This document shows positions 6,020 to 13,749 of a DNA stretch of 15,867 nt, piece by piece. The stretch's first letter is position 1. The number at the start of each line of letters is the position of its first letter. The notes beneath the pieces are model-generated. The model had not been told where the DNA came from. It made no database searches and was given only the letters and a program-made list of their open reading frames with translations. This DNA is from Dehalococcoidales bacterium (GTDB lineage: Bacteria; Chloroflexota; Dehalococcoidia; E44-bin15), in contig JAUWZB010000007.1 of assembly GCA_030615555.1 (NCBI GenBank), forward strand, positions 1-15,867. Direction: 5' to 3'. The translations under genes and the position numbers were made by a program.

Positions 6020-8746
6020 TTATTCCATCTCCCCCCAGTTCCTTCCTGCCTTTACCTCCACCTCGAGGGGGACGCTGAGCGCCATTGCCCGGGGCATGAT
6101 CTCCTCAACCAACCCCTTCATCTCCTCAAGCTCTTCCTGGAGCACCTCGAAGACCAGCTCATCGTGAACCTGGAGGACCATCTTAGCCTTTTTCGTCCTC
6201 AAACCTCTCTTTTCCATCTCCCGCTGGATCCCAATCATCGCCAGCTTGATGATGTCGGCAGCGGTGCCCTGAACGGGCATGTTTATCGCCATGCGCTCCG
6301 CCGCTGCCCTTACCTGAGTATTGGAGGAATTGATATCCGGGATGTATCGCCTTCTGCCCAGAATAGTTTCAACATAGCCCCGCTCCCTGGCCTGGCGCTT
6401 TGTCGAGTCGATATACCCCTTCACCCCGCGGTGCTTCTCGAAATAGGTATTGATAAATCGGGAGGCCTCCTCGCGCGAAAGCTCGGTGGCCTGCTCCAGC
6501 CCGTAGTCGCTGATCCCGTAGATCACGCCGAAGTTCACCGTCTTGGCTACCCGCCTCATATCGGGCGTCACCTCGGAAGTGGGCACGCCAAAGACCTCGC
6601 AGGCAGTTGCCCTGTGGATGTCATCATCGCGATGAAAGGCGGCGAGGAGGTGAGCGTCCTGGGAGAGGTGCGCCATCACGCGGAGATCGATCTGGGAATA
6701 ATCACCGCTCAGCAGCAGGTAGCCATCGCTGGATACAAAGGCTTTCCTCACCTGCCGGCCCAGCTCGCCACGAATGGGGATGTTTTGCAGATTGGGGTCG
6801 CTGGAGGAGAGCCGCCCGGTGGCGGTGCCCGTCTGGTTGAAGCTGCTGTGCACTCTGCCGGTTTTCGGGTTGATCAAGGCGGGGAGGACATCGACATAGG
6901 TGGACTTCAGCTTCGTTAGCTGGCGATACTCCAGGAGCAGCTCGATAACCGGGTGAATGCCCATGAGCCCCTCGAGGACAGAGGCATCGGTGGAATAGCC
7001 GCTCTTGGTCCTCCGCCCTCCGGGGAGCTTGAGCTCCTCGAAGAGGACAGCGCCCAGTTGCTGGGTTGAATTTATATTAAATCGATGCCCGACGCAATTA
7101 TAGATCTCGGCCTCCAGCTCCAACATCCGCTCCCCAAGGCTCCGGGACATCGCCCATAGAGATTCTATATCCAGCGCCACCCCATTCCGCTCCATCTCCA
7201 GGAGCACGGGAACCAGGGGCATCTCCAGCTCGCGGAACAGGCTCCACAGCCCCTGCTCCTTTAGCTCCCCCTCAAGCAATCCAGCCAGCCGCCCCGTGAT
7301 GTCGGCATCGGCGCAGGCATACTGGGCCGCCGCGGGGATGGCGACATAATCCATCGAGGTCTGCTTTGCCCCGGTGCCGATGAGGCTGGTAATAGTGGTC
7401 ATCTCCACTCCCAGCTTGCTGAAGGCCAGAGGCTTGAGCCCGAGCGCCTTCTCCCCCAATAGATAGGCGGCGATCATGGTGTCGAAGCTCAAATTCTGGA
7501 GCTCGATCCCATATTCGGCAAGCACGGTCATGTCATATTTGCCATTGTGGGCGATCTTGGCAACTTTGGGGTCTTCGATGAGGGGCTTGAGCCTTTCCAG
7601 AACCTGGTTTAGGGGGAGCTGAGCACCCAAACGATGTCCTACGGGCACATAGTAGGCTTTGCCCGGCTCCCAGGAGAAGGATAGGCCCACCAGCCCTGCA
7701 TACATCGGCTCCTTGCCCGTGGTCTCTAGGTCGATGGCGAATGAGGGGGCAGCCTGAAGCTTGGCGATAAGCTCGTCCAGGGCTTGAGAGGTATCTACGA
7801 TTCGATAATCTTTCTCCAATGCCTCCTCTTTCAGCGTCTCCCTACTCTCCACGATTCCCCGCTCGTCGAGCTTGCTCAGCAGGCTGGTGAACTCCAGCTC
7901 CCGAAACAGCGCCACCACTTTAGGGCGATCGAAGGCTGAGATGACGCAGGCATCGAGGTCCATGTCGATGGGGACATCGGTAACGATGGTGGCCAGCCTC
8001 TTGCTCTGGTGTGCTTTTTCGCCCTCTTTCAATGCCTGCTGCACTTTGGGAGGAGCTATCTCATGGATATGGGCATATATTTCCTCAATGCTCCCAAATT
8101 GCTGGAGCAGCTTTGTCGCTGTCTTCTCTCCGATGCCGGGAACGCCAGGGATGTTGTCTGAGGGGTCTCCCTTTAAGCCCTTCAGGTCAGCGATCTGGGG
8201 GGGAGAGATGCCATACCGCTCCGCTACCCTTCCCTCATCGTAGAGTACGGTATCGCTGAAGGGCTTTCCCGGTCGCGGCGTGAGCACCTGCACCGTTGGG
8301 GAGACAAGCTGCAATGTATCCATATCGCCGGTGACGATGATGGTATCGATTCCCTGTGCTGAGGCCTGACGGGAGATGGTACCCAGGATATCGTCCGCCT
8401 CGTAGTCCTCCAATTCGAAGCTGGGGATATTGAAGGCCTCCACAAGCTGGCGCACCCGATGGAATTGGCTCTTAAGCTCCTCAGGGGTCGGCGGGCGCTG
8501 TGCCTTATAGGCCTCATACTCGCGGTGGCGGAAGGTAGGCGCCGGGTAGTCGAAGGCGACAGCATAATGGGTGGGTTTAAGCTCGGCAAGCACCTTGAGG
8601 ACCATGCTGGCAAAGCCATAGACCGCCCCGGTCATCTCCCCCGTCTTGGTCACTGCCAGAGGTGGCAGGGCGTGAAAGGCGCGATGGATCAGGGCATTGC
8701 CATCGAAGAGGATAAGTAAGGGCTTTTTTTCAGTCATTTCCCTCAT
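6020..8746 (-). CDS. polA: DNA polymerase I PolA with intact proofreading domain
   Basis: Fills gaps and removes RNA primers in replication and repair. At 908 residues it has three domains: 5'-3' exonuclease (1 to about 290, with FDGNALIHRAFHA, DYEADDILG, GDPSDNIPGVPGIG), 3'-5' exonuclease (about 310-490) and polymerase. Proofreading residues are retained: DLE 339-341, NGKYD 401-405, and Tyr476 with Asp480. Polymerase motif A is DYSQIDLR (682-689), motif B RRVAKTVNFG (731-740, with Lys735 and Phe739), motif C HDE (861-863). Asp687 replaces the usual Glu steric gate. The frame is open 38 codons further upstream, but AAGGAGGAG at 8756-8764 selects ATG 8746; the extension would run into the divergent argF promoter. 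Confidence 0.96.
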   Translation of the reverse strand: MREMTEKKPLLILFDGNALIHRAFHALPPLAVTKTGEMTGAVYGFASMVLKVLAELKPTHYAVAFDYPAPTFRHREYEAYKAQRPPTPEELKSQFHRVRQLVEAFNIPSFELEDYEADDILGTISRQASAQGIDTIIVTGDMDTLQLVSPTVQVLTPRPGKPFSDTVLYDEGRVAERYGISPPQIADLKGLKGDPSDNIPGVPGIGEKTATKLLQQFGSIEEIYAHIHEIAPPKVQQALKEGEKAHQSKRLATIVTDVPIDMDLDACVISAFDRPKVVALFRELEFTSLLSKLDERGIVESRETLKEEALEKDYRIVDTSQALDELIAKLQAAPSFAIDLETTGKEPMYAGLVGLSFSWEPGKAYYVPVGHRLGAQLPLNQVLERLKPLIEDPKVAKIAHNGKYDMTVLAEYGIELQNLSFDTMIAAYLLGEKALGLKPLAFSKLGVEMTTITSLIGTGAKQTSMDYVAIPAAAQYACADADITGRLAGLLEGELKEQGLWSLFRELEMPLVPVLLEMERNGVALDIESLWAMSRSLGERMLELEAEIYNCVGHRFNINSTQQLGAVLFEELKLPGGRRTKSGYSTDASVLEGLMGIHPVIELLLEYRQLTKLKSTYVDVLPALINPKTGRVHSSFNQTGTATGRLSSSDPNLQNIPIRGELGRQVRKAFVSSDGYLLLSGDYSQIDLRVMAHLSQDAHLLAAFHRDDDIHRATACEVFGVPTSEVTPDMRRVAKTVNFGVIYGISDYGLEQATELSREEASRFINTYFEKHRGVKGYIDSTKRQARERGYVETILGRRRYIPDINSSNTQVRAAAERMAINMPVQGTAADIIKLAMIGIQREMEKRGLRTKKAKMVLQVHDELVFEVLQEELEEMKGLVEEIMPRAMALSVPLEVEVKAGRNWGEME

Positions 8747-8755
8747 ACTATATCG

Positions 8756-8764
8756 CTCCTCCTT
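8756..8764 (-). promoter_or_regulatory. Shine-Dalgarno that fixes the polA start
   Basis: AAGGAGGAG on the minus strand, 9 nt before ATG 8746. It rules out the longer in-frame start at 8860. I see no convincing -10/-35 pair for polA in 8765-8841. Confidence 0.8.
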
Positions 8765-8788
8765 AATTATCGCAACTGGTTCAAAAAC

Positions 8789-8816
8789 TTGATTGGTGGT
8801 TGCCTTATGATATACT
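8789..8816 (+). promoter_or_regulatory. Promoter of the argF-der-plsY unit
   Basis: TTGATT (8789-8794), a 16-nt spacer, and TATACT (8811-8816), both near consensus. Transcription would begin about 8822-8824, some 20 nt before the argF start. No ArgR-type box is visible nearby. Confidence 0.65.
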
Positions 8817-8819
8817 ATA

Positions 8820-8835
8820 CCCCATATCGATGGGG
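8820..8835 (+). promoter_or_regulatory. Inverted repeat at argF +1, overlapping the ribosome binding region
   Basis: CCCCAT, ATCG, ATGGGG: perfect 6-bp arms and a 4-nt centre, located at the predicted transcription start. As DNA it could be an operator. As RNA it would pair the GGGG portion of the argF Shine-Dalgarno region (GGGGAAGGA, 8832-8840). Confidence 0.4.
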
Positions 8836-8841
8836 AAGGAC

Positions 8842-9735
8842 ATGAAAGACCTGATCTCAATAGCTGATCTCACTTCGGATGACATCCAGAATCTGATTAA
8901 AAGCGCCATCGCATTGAAGCACGGAGGCAGAAGGCCACTTCTTGAGGGAAAGATCCTGGCGCTCATCTTTGAGAAGCCCTCGCTGCGCACCCGGGTGAGC
9001 TTCGATGTGGCTATGAAGCAGCTTGGTGGGCATGCCATCTACCTCTCCCAGGCTGAGGTCGGGCTGGGAGAGCGGGAGCCCATCGCCGATGTGGCGCGGG
9101 TGCTTTCTCGATATGTCGATGGCATCGTTGCCCGGACCTTCGCCAACCAAAGTGTGGCGCTGCTTGCTCGGCACGCCACAGTCCCCGTGATCAACGGCCT
9201 CTCCGACGAGGAGCACCCCTGTCAGGTTCTCTCAGACCTGCTCACCATCTATGAGAAGAAGGGGGGGCTGGAGGGCTTAACCGTCGCCTATATCGGCGAT
9301 GCCAACAATGTCGCCAATAGCCTGCTTCTCGCCTGCTCCCTAACGGGGGTGGAATTCAGCATTGCATCTCCAAAAGGGTATGGACCTAAAGAAGAAGTTC
9401 TCGCCCTGGCTCGAAAAAATGGGGGGCAGATTCTCATTGCAGAGGATGCGAAACAGGCAGTCCAAGGCGCCGATGTGGTCTATACCGATGTCTGGACCAG
9501 CATGGGACAGGAGGCTGAAGCGGCGCGCCGTCGGTCAGCTTTTGCTCGCTATCAGGTTAACGAGGAGCTTTTGTCTCTGGCAAAGAAGGATGTTATCTTC
9601 ATGCATCCCCTTCCGGCGCATCAAGGCGAGGAGATCGCCGAGGGGCTGCTGGACTCGCCGCACTCGGTGGTCTTTGATCAGGCGGAGAACAGGCTTCACA
9701 TGCAGAAGGCGATATTAGTGGAGCTATTAGGATGA
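8842..9735 (+). CDS. argF: Ornithine carbamoyltransferase ArgF
   Basis: Transfers a carbamoyl group to ornithine to form citrulline in arginine synthesis. From ATG 8842 the protein is 297 residues, close to the usual 300-310. The carbamoyl-phosphate domain has EKPSLRTRVSF (Ser-Leu-Arg-Thr-Arg for the common STRTR) and HPCQVLSDLLTIYE. The ornithine domain has YIGDANNVANSLL and DVWTSMGQE, the SMG loop that marks an ornithine rather than aspartate enzyme. Where most family members have HCLPAHRGEE, this one has HPLPAHQGEE, so the active-site Cys is Pro. ATG 8830 is in frame and also possible; GGGGAAGGA lies between the two and favours 8842. The TGA overlaps the der ATG. Confidence 0.93.
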   Translation: MKDLISIADLTSDDIQNLIKSAIALKHGGRRPLLEGKILALIFEKPSLRTRVSFDVAMKQLGGHAIYLSQAEVGLGEREPIADVARVLSRYVDGIVARTFANQSVALLARHATVPVINGLSDEEHPCQVLSDLLTIYEKKGGLEGLTVAYIGDANNVANSLLLACSLTGVEFSIASPKGYGPKEEVLALARKNGGQILIAEDAKQAVQGADVVYTDVWTSMGQEAEAARRRSAFARYQVNEELLSLAKKDVIFMHPLPAHQGEEIAEGLLDSPHSVVFDQAENRLHMQKAILVELLG

Positions 9736-11045
9736 CCAAACCAATTGTGGCCATCGTGGGCCGGCCAAATGTGGGAAAGTCCACCCTGTTCAATCGTCTG
9801 GTGGGAAAGCGCCTTGCGATCATCGAGGATGAGCCAGGCACTACCCGCGATCGCCTCTACACCGATATCGACTGGAAGGGAAGCAGCCTGACCCTCATTG
9901 ACACCGGTGGGCTGGTGCCCGTGCCACCCTCAGAGCTGGCGCAACGGGTCAAGGAGCAGGTGGAGGTCGCCATCGAGGAGGCCGATGCCATCATCTTCTT
10001 GGTCGATGTGCTCGATGGGGTAACCCATATGGATAAGGGGATCGCCGAACTGCTCAGGCGCTGCGACAAGCCGGTGATGCTTGCCGCCAATAAGGCGGAT
10101 AATGAGCAGCGCAGCTACGAGGCCGCTCAGTTCTACGAGCTTGCCCTGGGCGACCCCCTGCCCATCAGTTCCTATCACGACATCGGCGTCGCTGAGTTCC
10201 TCGATAGGGTGGTGGAAAGTTTGCCCTACTTCCCACCCGAGGAGGAGCCGGAGATGATGAAGGTGGCCATCGTGGGACGCCCCAATGTGGGCAAATCGAT
10301 GCTGCTTAATGCCATCCTGGGTAAGGAGCGCGCCATCGTCACCGAGACACCGGGGACGACCAGGGATGCCATAGATACCATCTTTGAACACAATAGCGAG
10401 CGCATGCTGCTCATCGATACGGCGGGTATCAGGAGGCGGGGTCGGGTGGAGGGTGGTATCGAGCGCTATAGCGTGGCGCGGGCGCTCAGGGCCATCAGCC
10501 GAGCCGATGTGGCCCTTCTCATCACCGAGGCCACCGAGCCGGTCACCGCTCAGGATGCCCACATCGCTGGCTACATTCAGCAAGCCTGCAAAGGGACGGT
10601 GCTGGTGGTTAATAAGTGGGACCTGGTTGAGGAGATGGCGGATCATGGGCAGTATACCAGAGAGATTCGGCAAAGGCTCAAGTTTATGCCCTATGTGCCT
10701 ATATTGTATATCTCCGCTAAGTTTGGGCAGGGGATAGATGGTGTGCTCAATGCTGCCCGGGAAATTTTTGAAGAAACAAAAAAACGCGTGCCTACCGCTC
10801 TCCTGAATAGCGTGGTTCGTGATGCAGTGGCGGCCCATGCACCCCCTTCGAGGGCGGGCAAAAAGCTCAAGATACTCTATGTCACTCAGGCTGAGGTGAG
10901 CCCCCCGACCTTCGTCTTCTCGGTAAACGATCCCGCTCTGCTGCACTTCTCCTATCAGCGCTACCTGGAGAACGCGCTGCGCCGGAGCTTCGGCTTTCAA
11001 GGGACACCACTGCGCCTGATCTTCAAAAGAAGGGGTGGGGAGTGA
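9732..11045 (+). CDS. der: Ribosome biogenesis GTPase Der (EngA)
   Basis: An essential tandem-GTPase that assists 50S subunit maturation. In 437 residues there are two G domains and a C-terminal KH-like domain. Domain 1: GRPNVGKS (10-17), DTGG (57-60), NKAD (120-123). Domain 2: GRPNVGKS (182-189), DTAG (229-232), NKWD (294-297), and the SAKFGQG G5 loop. The KH-like part ends FGFQGTPLRLIFKRR, the usual Der terminus. The first G domain has PISSYHDIG where SALHG-type loops are usual. It overlaps argF by ATGA and plsY by GTGA, so the three genes are translationally linked. Confidence 0.97.
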   Translation: MTKPIVAIVGRPNVGKSTLFNRLVGKRLAIIEDEPGTTRDRLYTDIDWKGSSLTLIDTGGLVPVPPSELAQRVKEQVEVAIEEADAIIFLVDVLDGVTHMDKGIAELLRRCDKPVMLAANKADNEQRSYEAAQFYELALGDPLPISSYHDIGVAEFLDRVVESLPYFPPEEEPEMMKVAIVGRPNVGKSMLLNAILGKERAIVTETPGTTRDAIDTIFEHNSERMLLIDTAGIRRRGRVEGGIERYSVARALRAISRADVALLITEATEPVTAQDAHIAGYIQQACKGTVLVVNKWDLVEEMADHGQYTREIRQRLKFMPYVPILYISAKFGQGIDGVLNAAREIFEETKKRVPTALLNSVVRDAVAAHAPPSRAGKKLKILYVTQAEVSPPTFVFSVNDPALLHFSYQRYLENALRRSFGFQGTPLRLIFKRRGGE

Positions 11046-11677
11046 TCGTCTTAAATTTTATCGGCGTGATTATTTTGGGCTACCTCATCGGGTCAATCCC
11101 CTTCGGTGTCATTATCGGCAGGCTAATCCGGGGCATCGATGTCAGGGATTATGGCAGTGGCAGCATGGGGATGGCCAATGTGCTGCGCACCGTGGGCGCC
11201 AGAGCGGGGGTCTTTGTCTTCCTCGCCGACGTGGCAAAGGGCGCTGTTGCTGTAGCGCTTGCTTGGCCTATCTTCGGTTCCCTTTCCGATATGTTTGGCT
11301 GGGGTCAGGTGGCCGGCGGGGCCGCCGCCATTATCGGGCATAGCTGGCCGATATACATTGGATTCAGGGGCGGGCGAGGTGTAACCACCGGTTTTGGCGC
11401 ACTGCTGGTGATGAGCTGGCCTGTGGGCCTCATCTGCTTCGCCATCTTTCTCGCAGTTGTCTCCCTCTCCCGCTATGTCTCCCTGGGCTCCATGCTGGCG
11501 GCGCTTGCTATGCTGGCAGCCATGATCCCGTTCATTGTTTTTGATTTAGCGCCCTTTGCCTACCTGGTCTTTGGCTTAATCGCTGTGCCGATAGTCATTT
11601 TTCGTCATCGGGGCAACATCCGAAGGCTGCTTTCAGGCATAGAGCCGAAGATAGGCTCTTTTCGCACTATTCGGTAG
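11042..11677 (+). CDS. plsY: Glycerol-3-phosphate acyltransferase PlsY
   Basis: A membrane enzyme that moves an acyl group from acyl-phosphate to glycerol-3-phosphate, the first step of phospholipid synthesis. The 211-residue protein is very hydrophobic, with about five to seven membrane segments. Signatures are IGSIPFG (16-22), GSGSMGMANVLR (38-49, usually GSGNxGATNxxR), and GHSWPIYIGFRGGRGV (usually GHxFPxFLxFKGGKGV). The Asn-to-Ser, Ala-to-Met and Thr-to-Ala changes in the first signature and Lys-to-Arg in the second are conservative or clade-specific, in my reading. It starts with GTG 11042 inside the der stop (GTGA). A 6-bp stem AGAGCC/GGCTCT followed by TTTT lies within its last codons (11641-11662) and could be a weak terminator. 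Confidence 0.95.
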   Translation: MIVLNFIGVIILGYLIGSIPFGVIIGRLIRGIDVRDYGSGSMGMANVLRTVGARAGVFVFLADVAKGAVAVALAWPIFGSLSDMFGWGQVAGGAAAIIGHSWPIYIGFRGGRGVTTGFGALLVMSWPVGLICFAIFLAVVSLSRYVSLGSMLAALAMLAAMIPFIVFDLAPFAYLVFGLIAVPIVIFRHRGNIRRLLSGIEPKIGSFRTIR

Positions 11678-11736
11678 GCTTTTTTCGTACTACTCGATAC
11701 GCTCTACTAGTTGGAATCTGTATTTTCGTACTATTC
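11659..11736 (+). repeat. Three TTTTCGyACTAyTC repeats in the plsY-gpsA spacer
   Basis: TTTTCGCACTATTC (11659-11672, inside the plsY 3' end), TTTTCGTACTACTC (11682-11695) and TTTTCGTACTATTC (11723-11736). The last two start degenerate units of about 41 nt that also share CTACT...TTGGA. The remainder of the spacer (11737-11822) shows only a 5-bp hairpin near 11756-11771 and the gpsA ribosome binding site. Confidence 0.7.
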
Positions 11737-11822
11737 ACGGTTATCCTACTTGGAGGCTCTCTTTATAGAGCATCGGTGAGGGTTCATTCTGGTATCGCAA
11801 AGGGCAAAAAGGGGGAGGCCTG

Positions 11823-12839
11823 ATGAAGGTTGCCATTATCGGTACCACAAGCTGGGGCACGACCCTGGGGATAATGCTCGCCCGCAGGGGTATTGATGTA
11901 GCGCTCTGGGCGAGGACAAAGGAGGAGGCTGAGAGGCTGGCTCGGGAGGAGGAGAACACGGCCCGTCTGCCGGGCATCCCCTTCCCAAAGAGGCTCTCGC
12001 CTACCAGCGCTATAGAGAAGGTGCTACGAGGTGCCTCGCTGGTTATTCTCGCGGTGCCCTCTCAGGAGATACGCCAAAATGTAAGGCTAATGAAGGGGCA
12101 CATCGCTGAGGGGGTGCCTATTTTGAGTGCTGCTAAAGGGCTTGAGATGGGCACCGCAAAGAGAATGACCCAGGTGATCGCCGAGGAACTCAGCCCTGAG
12201 CATGAGTCAAATATCTGTGTCCTTTCCGGACCAAACCTCTCAAAGGAGATCGCGCAGGGGCTTCCGGCGTCAACGGTGATCGCTGCCCAGGATGGTGAGG
12301 TGGCTAAGCGTGCTCAGGAGATAATGGCTTCTACTAGCTTTCGTGTCTACACCAATAATGATGTTGTTGGTGTAGAGTTGGGTGGAGCGCTAAAAAACAT
12401 TATTGCGCTGGCTGCGGGCTTGAGTGACGGACTGGGCTATGGAAATAATGCAAAGGCTGCCTTGGTGAGCCGGGGCCTAGCTGAAATCTCCCGTCTTGGG
12501 GTGGCGATGGGGGCCAATCCCCTCACCTTTGCTGGGCTTGCTGGTTTAGGTGACCTGGTAGCTACCTGCTCCAGCCCGTTGAGCCGCAACCGCTTCGTTG
12601 GCCAGGAGTTGGCCAAGGGTCGTCCCCTTGCTGAGATAACGGCTTCTATGACGAGCGTGGCTGAGGGGATTAATACTACTATCGCTGCCCGCCAGATAGC
12701 CCGGGAGCACGGGGTGGAGATGCCCATTACTGAGCAGGTATATCGGGTGCTCTTCAAGGGCCTTGAGGTGCCTCAGGCTATGGCGGCGCTCATGGAGCGC
12801 GAGCTAAAGCACGAGCTAATCGGAGGGCAAGGGGTCTAA
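11823..12839 (+). CDS. gpsA: NAD(P)-dependent glycerol-3-phosphate dehydrogenase GpsA
   Basis: Reduces dihydroxyacetone phosphate to glycerol-3-phosphate, the substrate of PlsY encoded just upstream, so the pair covers the entry to phospholipid synthesis. The 338-residue protein has a nucleotide-binding N terminus (KVAIIGTTSWGTTLG; the usual GAGSWG has Thr for the second Ala-Gly), SAAKGLEMG, LSGPNLSKEIA, and the catalytic segment GGALKNIIALAAG with its Lys, then GNNAKAALVSRGL, LAGLGDLVATC and SRNRFVG. GGGGGAGG is 4 nt before ATG. The gene is 145 nt past plsY, beyond the repeats, so it may have its own promoter; I found none that convinces. Its last 24 bp overlap the convergent rsmE. Confidence 0.96.
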   Translation: MKVAIIGTTSWGTTLGIMLARRGIDVALWARTKEEAERLAREEENTARLPGIPFPKRLSPTSAIEKVLRGASLVILAVPSQEIRQNVRLMKGHIAEGVPILSAAKGLEMGTAKRMTQVIAEELSPEHESNICVLSGPNLSKEIAQGLPASTVIAAQDGEVAKRAQEIMASTSFRVYTNNDVVGVELGGALKNIIALAAGLSDGLGYGNNAKAALVSRGLAEISRLGVAMGANPLTFAGLAGLGDLVATCSSPLSRNRFVGQELAKGRPLAEITASMTSVAEGINTTIAARQIAREHGVEMPITEQVYRVLFKGLEVPQAMAALMERELKHELIGGQGV

Positions 12840-13592
12840 ATCGCCGTATTCGTAGAGTATTGCCGTAGCGGCAACAAGGCCTGCAGTCTCCGCGCGGAGC
12901 ACCCGGCTGCCCAGGGTGATGGGCAGTATGCCGCAGTTCCGGGCAAATTCCACCTCCGAGGGTGTGAATCCACCCTCAGGGCCGATAAAGAGGTTCACCG
13001 CCAAGGGATTTTCTGCTGGAATCCCGCTTCGCAGGGTAGGGCGCAGCCCCCAGGCATTCCCCCCTTTTTCGTTATCCCTCACCTTCCCTGCCTCCTCCCA
13101 GGCGAGCAGCGAAAAACCCGCCACCGCTCGGCAGGCCTGCTGAAAGGGCACCGCAGGCTCAAGCCTGGGGAGCTTTCCCCGCCCTGATTGCTCCGCAGCC
13201 TCAGCGATGATTCTCCGCCAGCGCTCTCCCTTCTTATTCTTGGGATGTCCCGCGACACATCGCTCGCAGATCACGGGGACAAAGCCTGAAACACCAAGCT
13301 CGGTACATTTCTGGAGAATAAATTCAAATTTACTGCCCTTTAGCAGCGCTTGATAGAGGGTGATCCTGGTGCCGGGCTCAGCCACCGATCTCTTCCCACA
13401 TATCACGCCCGCGACATGATCCCTGGTCACCCTCGCCACCGCCATCTCATACTCCCAGCCGGTATCGTCCAGGACAGCAATGTGATCGCCGCCCCTCAAT
13501 CGAAGCACATCCCTCAGTTGATGAACCAGCTTTCCTTTGATTACCACCCTCTCCTGGTCGATCCATTCGGGCGGGATAAAAAAGCGGTGCAT
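12816..13592 (-). CDS. rsmE: 16S rRNA (uracil-1498-N3)-methyltransferase RsmE
   Basis: Methylates U1498 of 16S rRNA in the assembled 30S subunit, using S-adenosylmethionine. The 258-residue SPOUT protein has an N-terminal PUA-like domain (MHRFFIPPEW, HQLRDVLRLRGGD) and the C-terminal knot: LLKGSKFEFILQKCTELGV, the FIGPEGGFTPSEVEFA cofactor segment, and LGSRVLRAETAG. The start is ATG 13592 preceded by AAGGG. It follows dnaJ on the same strand, as in many bacteria where prmA may lie between; prmA is absent here and a 157-nt repeat-bearing spacer takes its place. Its 3' end overlaps gpsA tail-to-tail. Confidence 0.95.
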   Translation of the reverse strand: MHRFFIPPEWIDQERVVIKGKLVHQLRDVLRLRGGDHIAVLDDTGWEYEMAVARVTRDHVAGVICGKRSVAEPGTRITLYQALLKGSKFEFILQKCTELGVSGFVPVICERCVAGHPKNKKGERWRRIIAEAAEQSGRGKLPRLEPAVPFQQACRAVAGFSLLAWEEAGKVRDNEKGGNAWGLRPTLRSGIPAENPLAVNLFIGPEGGFTPSEVEFARNCGILPITLGSRVLRAETAGLVAATAILYEYGDLDPLPSD

Positions 13593-13671
13593 TTCCCTTT
13601 TTCGCCCTATATAAGCCTTTACGAGAGAAAATCGTGGTTTTTTCGAGGTTACCCCGTTTTCTTAATTGCAA

Positions 13672-13745
13672 CCATAATAGTTCAAAAAGGTTCGTAAAGT
13701 TCGAAAAAGTCGTCCCGATTTCTTTTGCAACCATAAAGTTCGAAA
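13672..13745 (-). repeat. Degenerate direct repeats in the dnaJ-rsmE spacer
   Basis: Minus-strand copies: TTTCGAACTTTATGG (13731-13745), TTTTTCGAACTTTACG (13693-13708) and CTTTTTGAACTATTATGG (13672-13689). A longer unit is visible: both the first and third are followed by TTGCA, an A-rich run and CGGG. The motif resembles the TTTTCGyACTAyTC copies at 11659-11736, again in the direction of transcription. Confidence 0.6.
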
Positions 13746-13749
13746 TAAG

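Noticed and set aside
5978..6919. 313-codon plus-strand open frame
   Set aside because: Antisense to the conserved polymerase domain of polA; no ribosome binding site or family motif.
8747..8860. 38-codon N-terminal extension of PolA
   Set aside because: It would start inside the argF leader; a strong ribosome binding site and the usual Pol I N terminus support ATG 8746.
9930..11000. 356-codon minus-strand open frame
   Set aside because: Lies wholly antisense to der, whose two GTPase motifs leave no doubt about the coding strand; composition is shadow-like.
11641..11662. AGAGCC/GGCTCT stem followed by TTTT at the plsY 3' end
   Set aside because: Only 6 bp, lies within coding sequence, and the T-run is part of the TTTTCG repeat; too weak to list as a terminator, though noted in the plsY entry.
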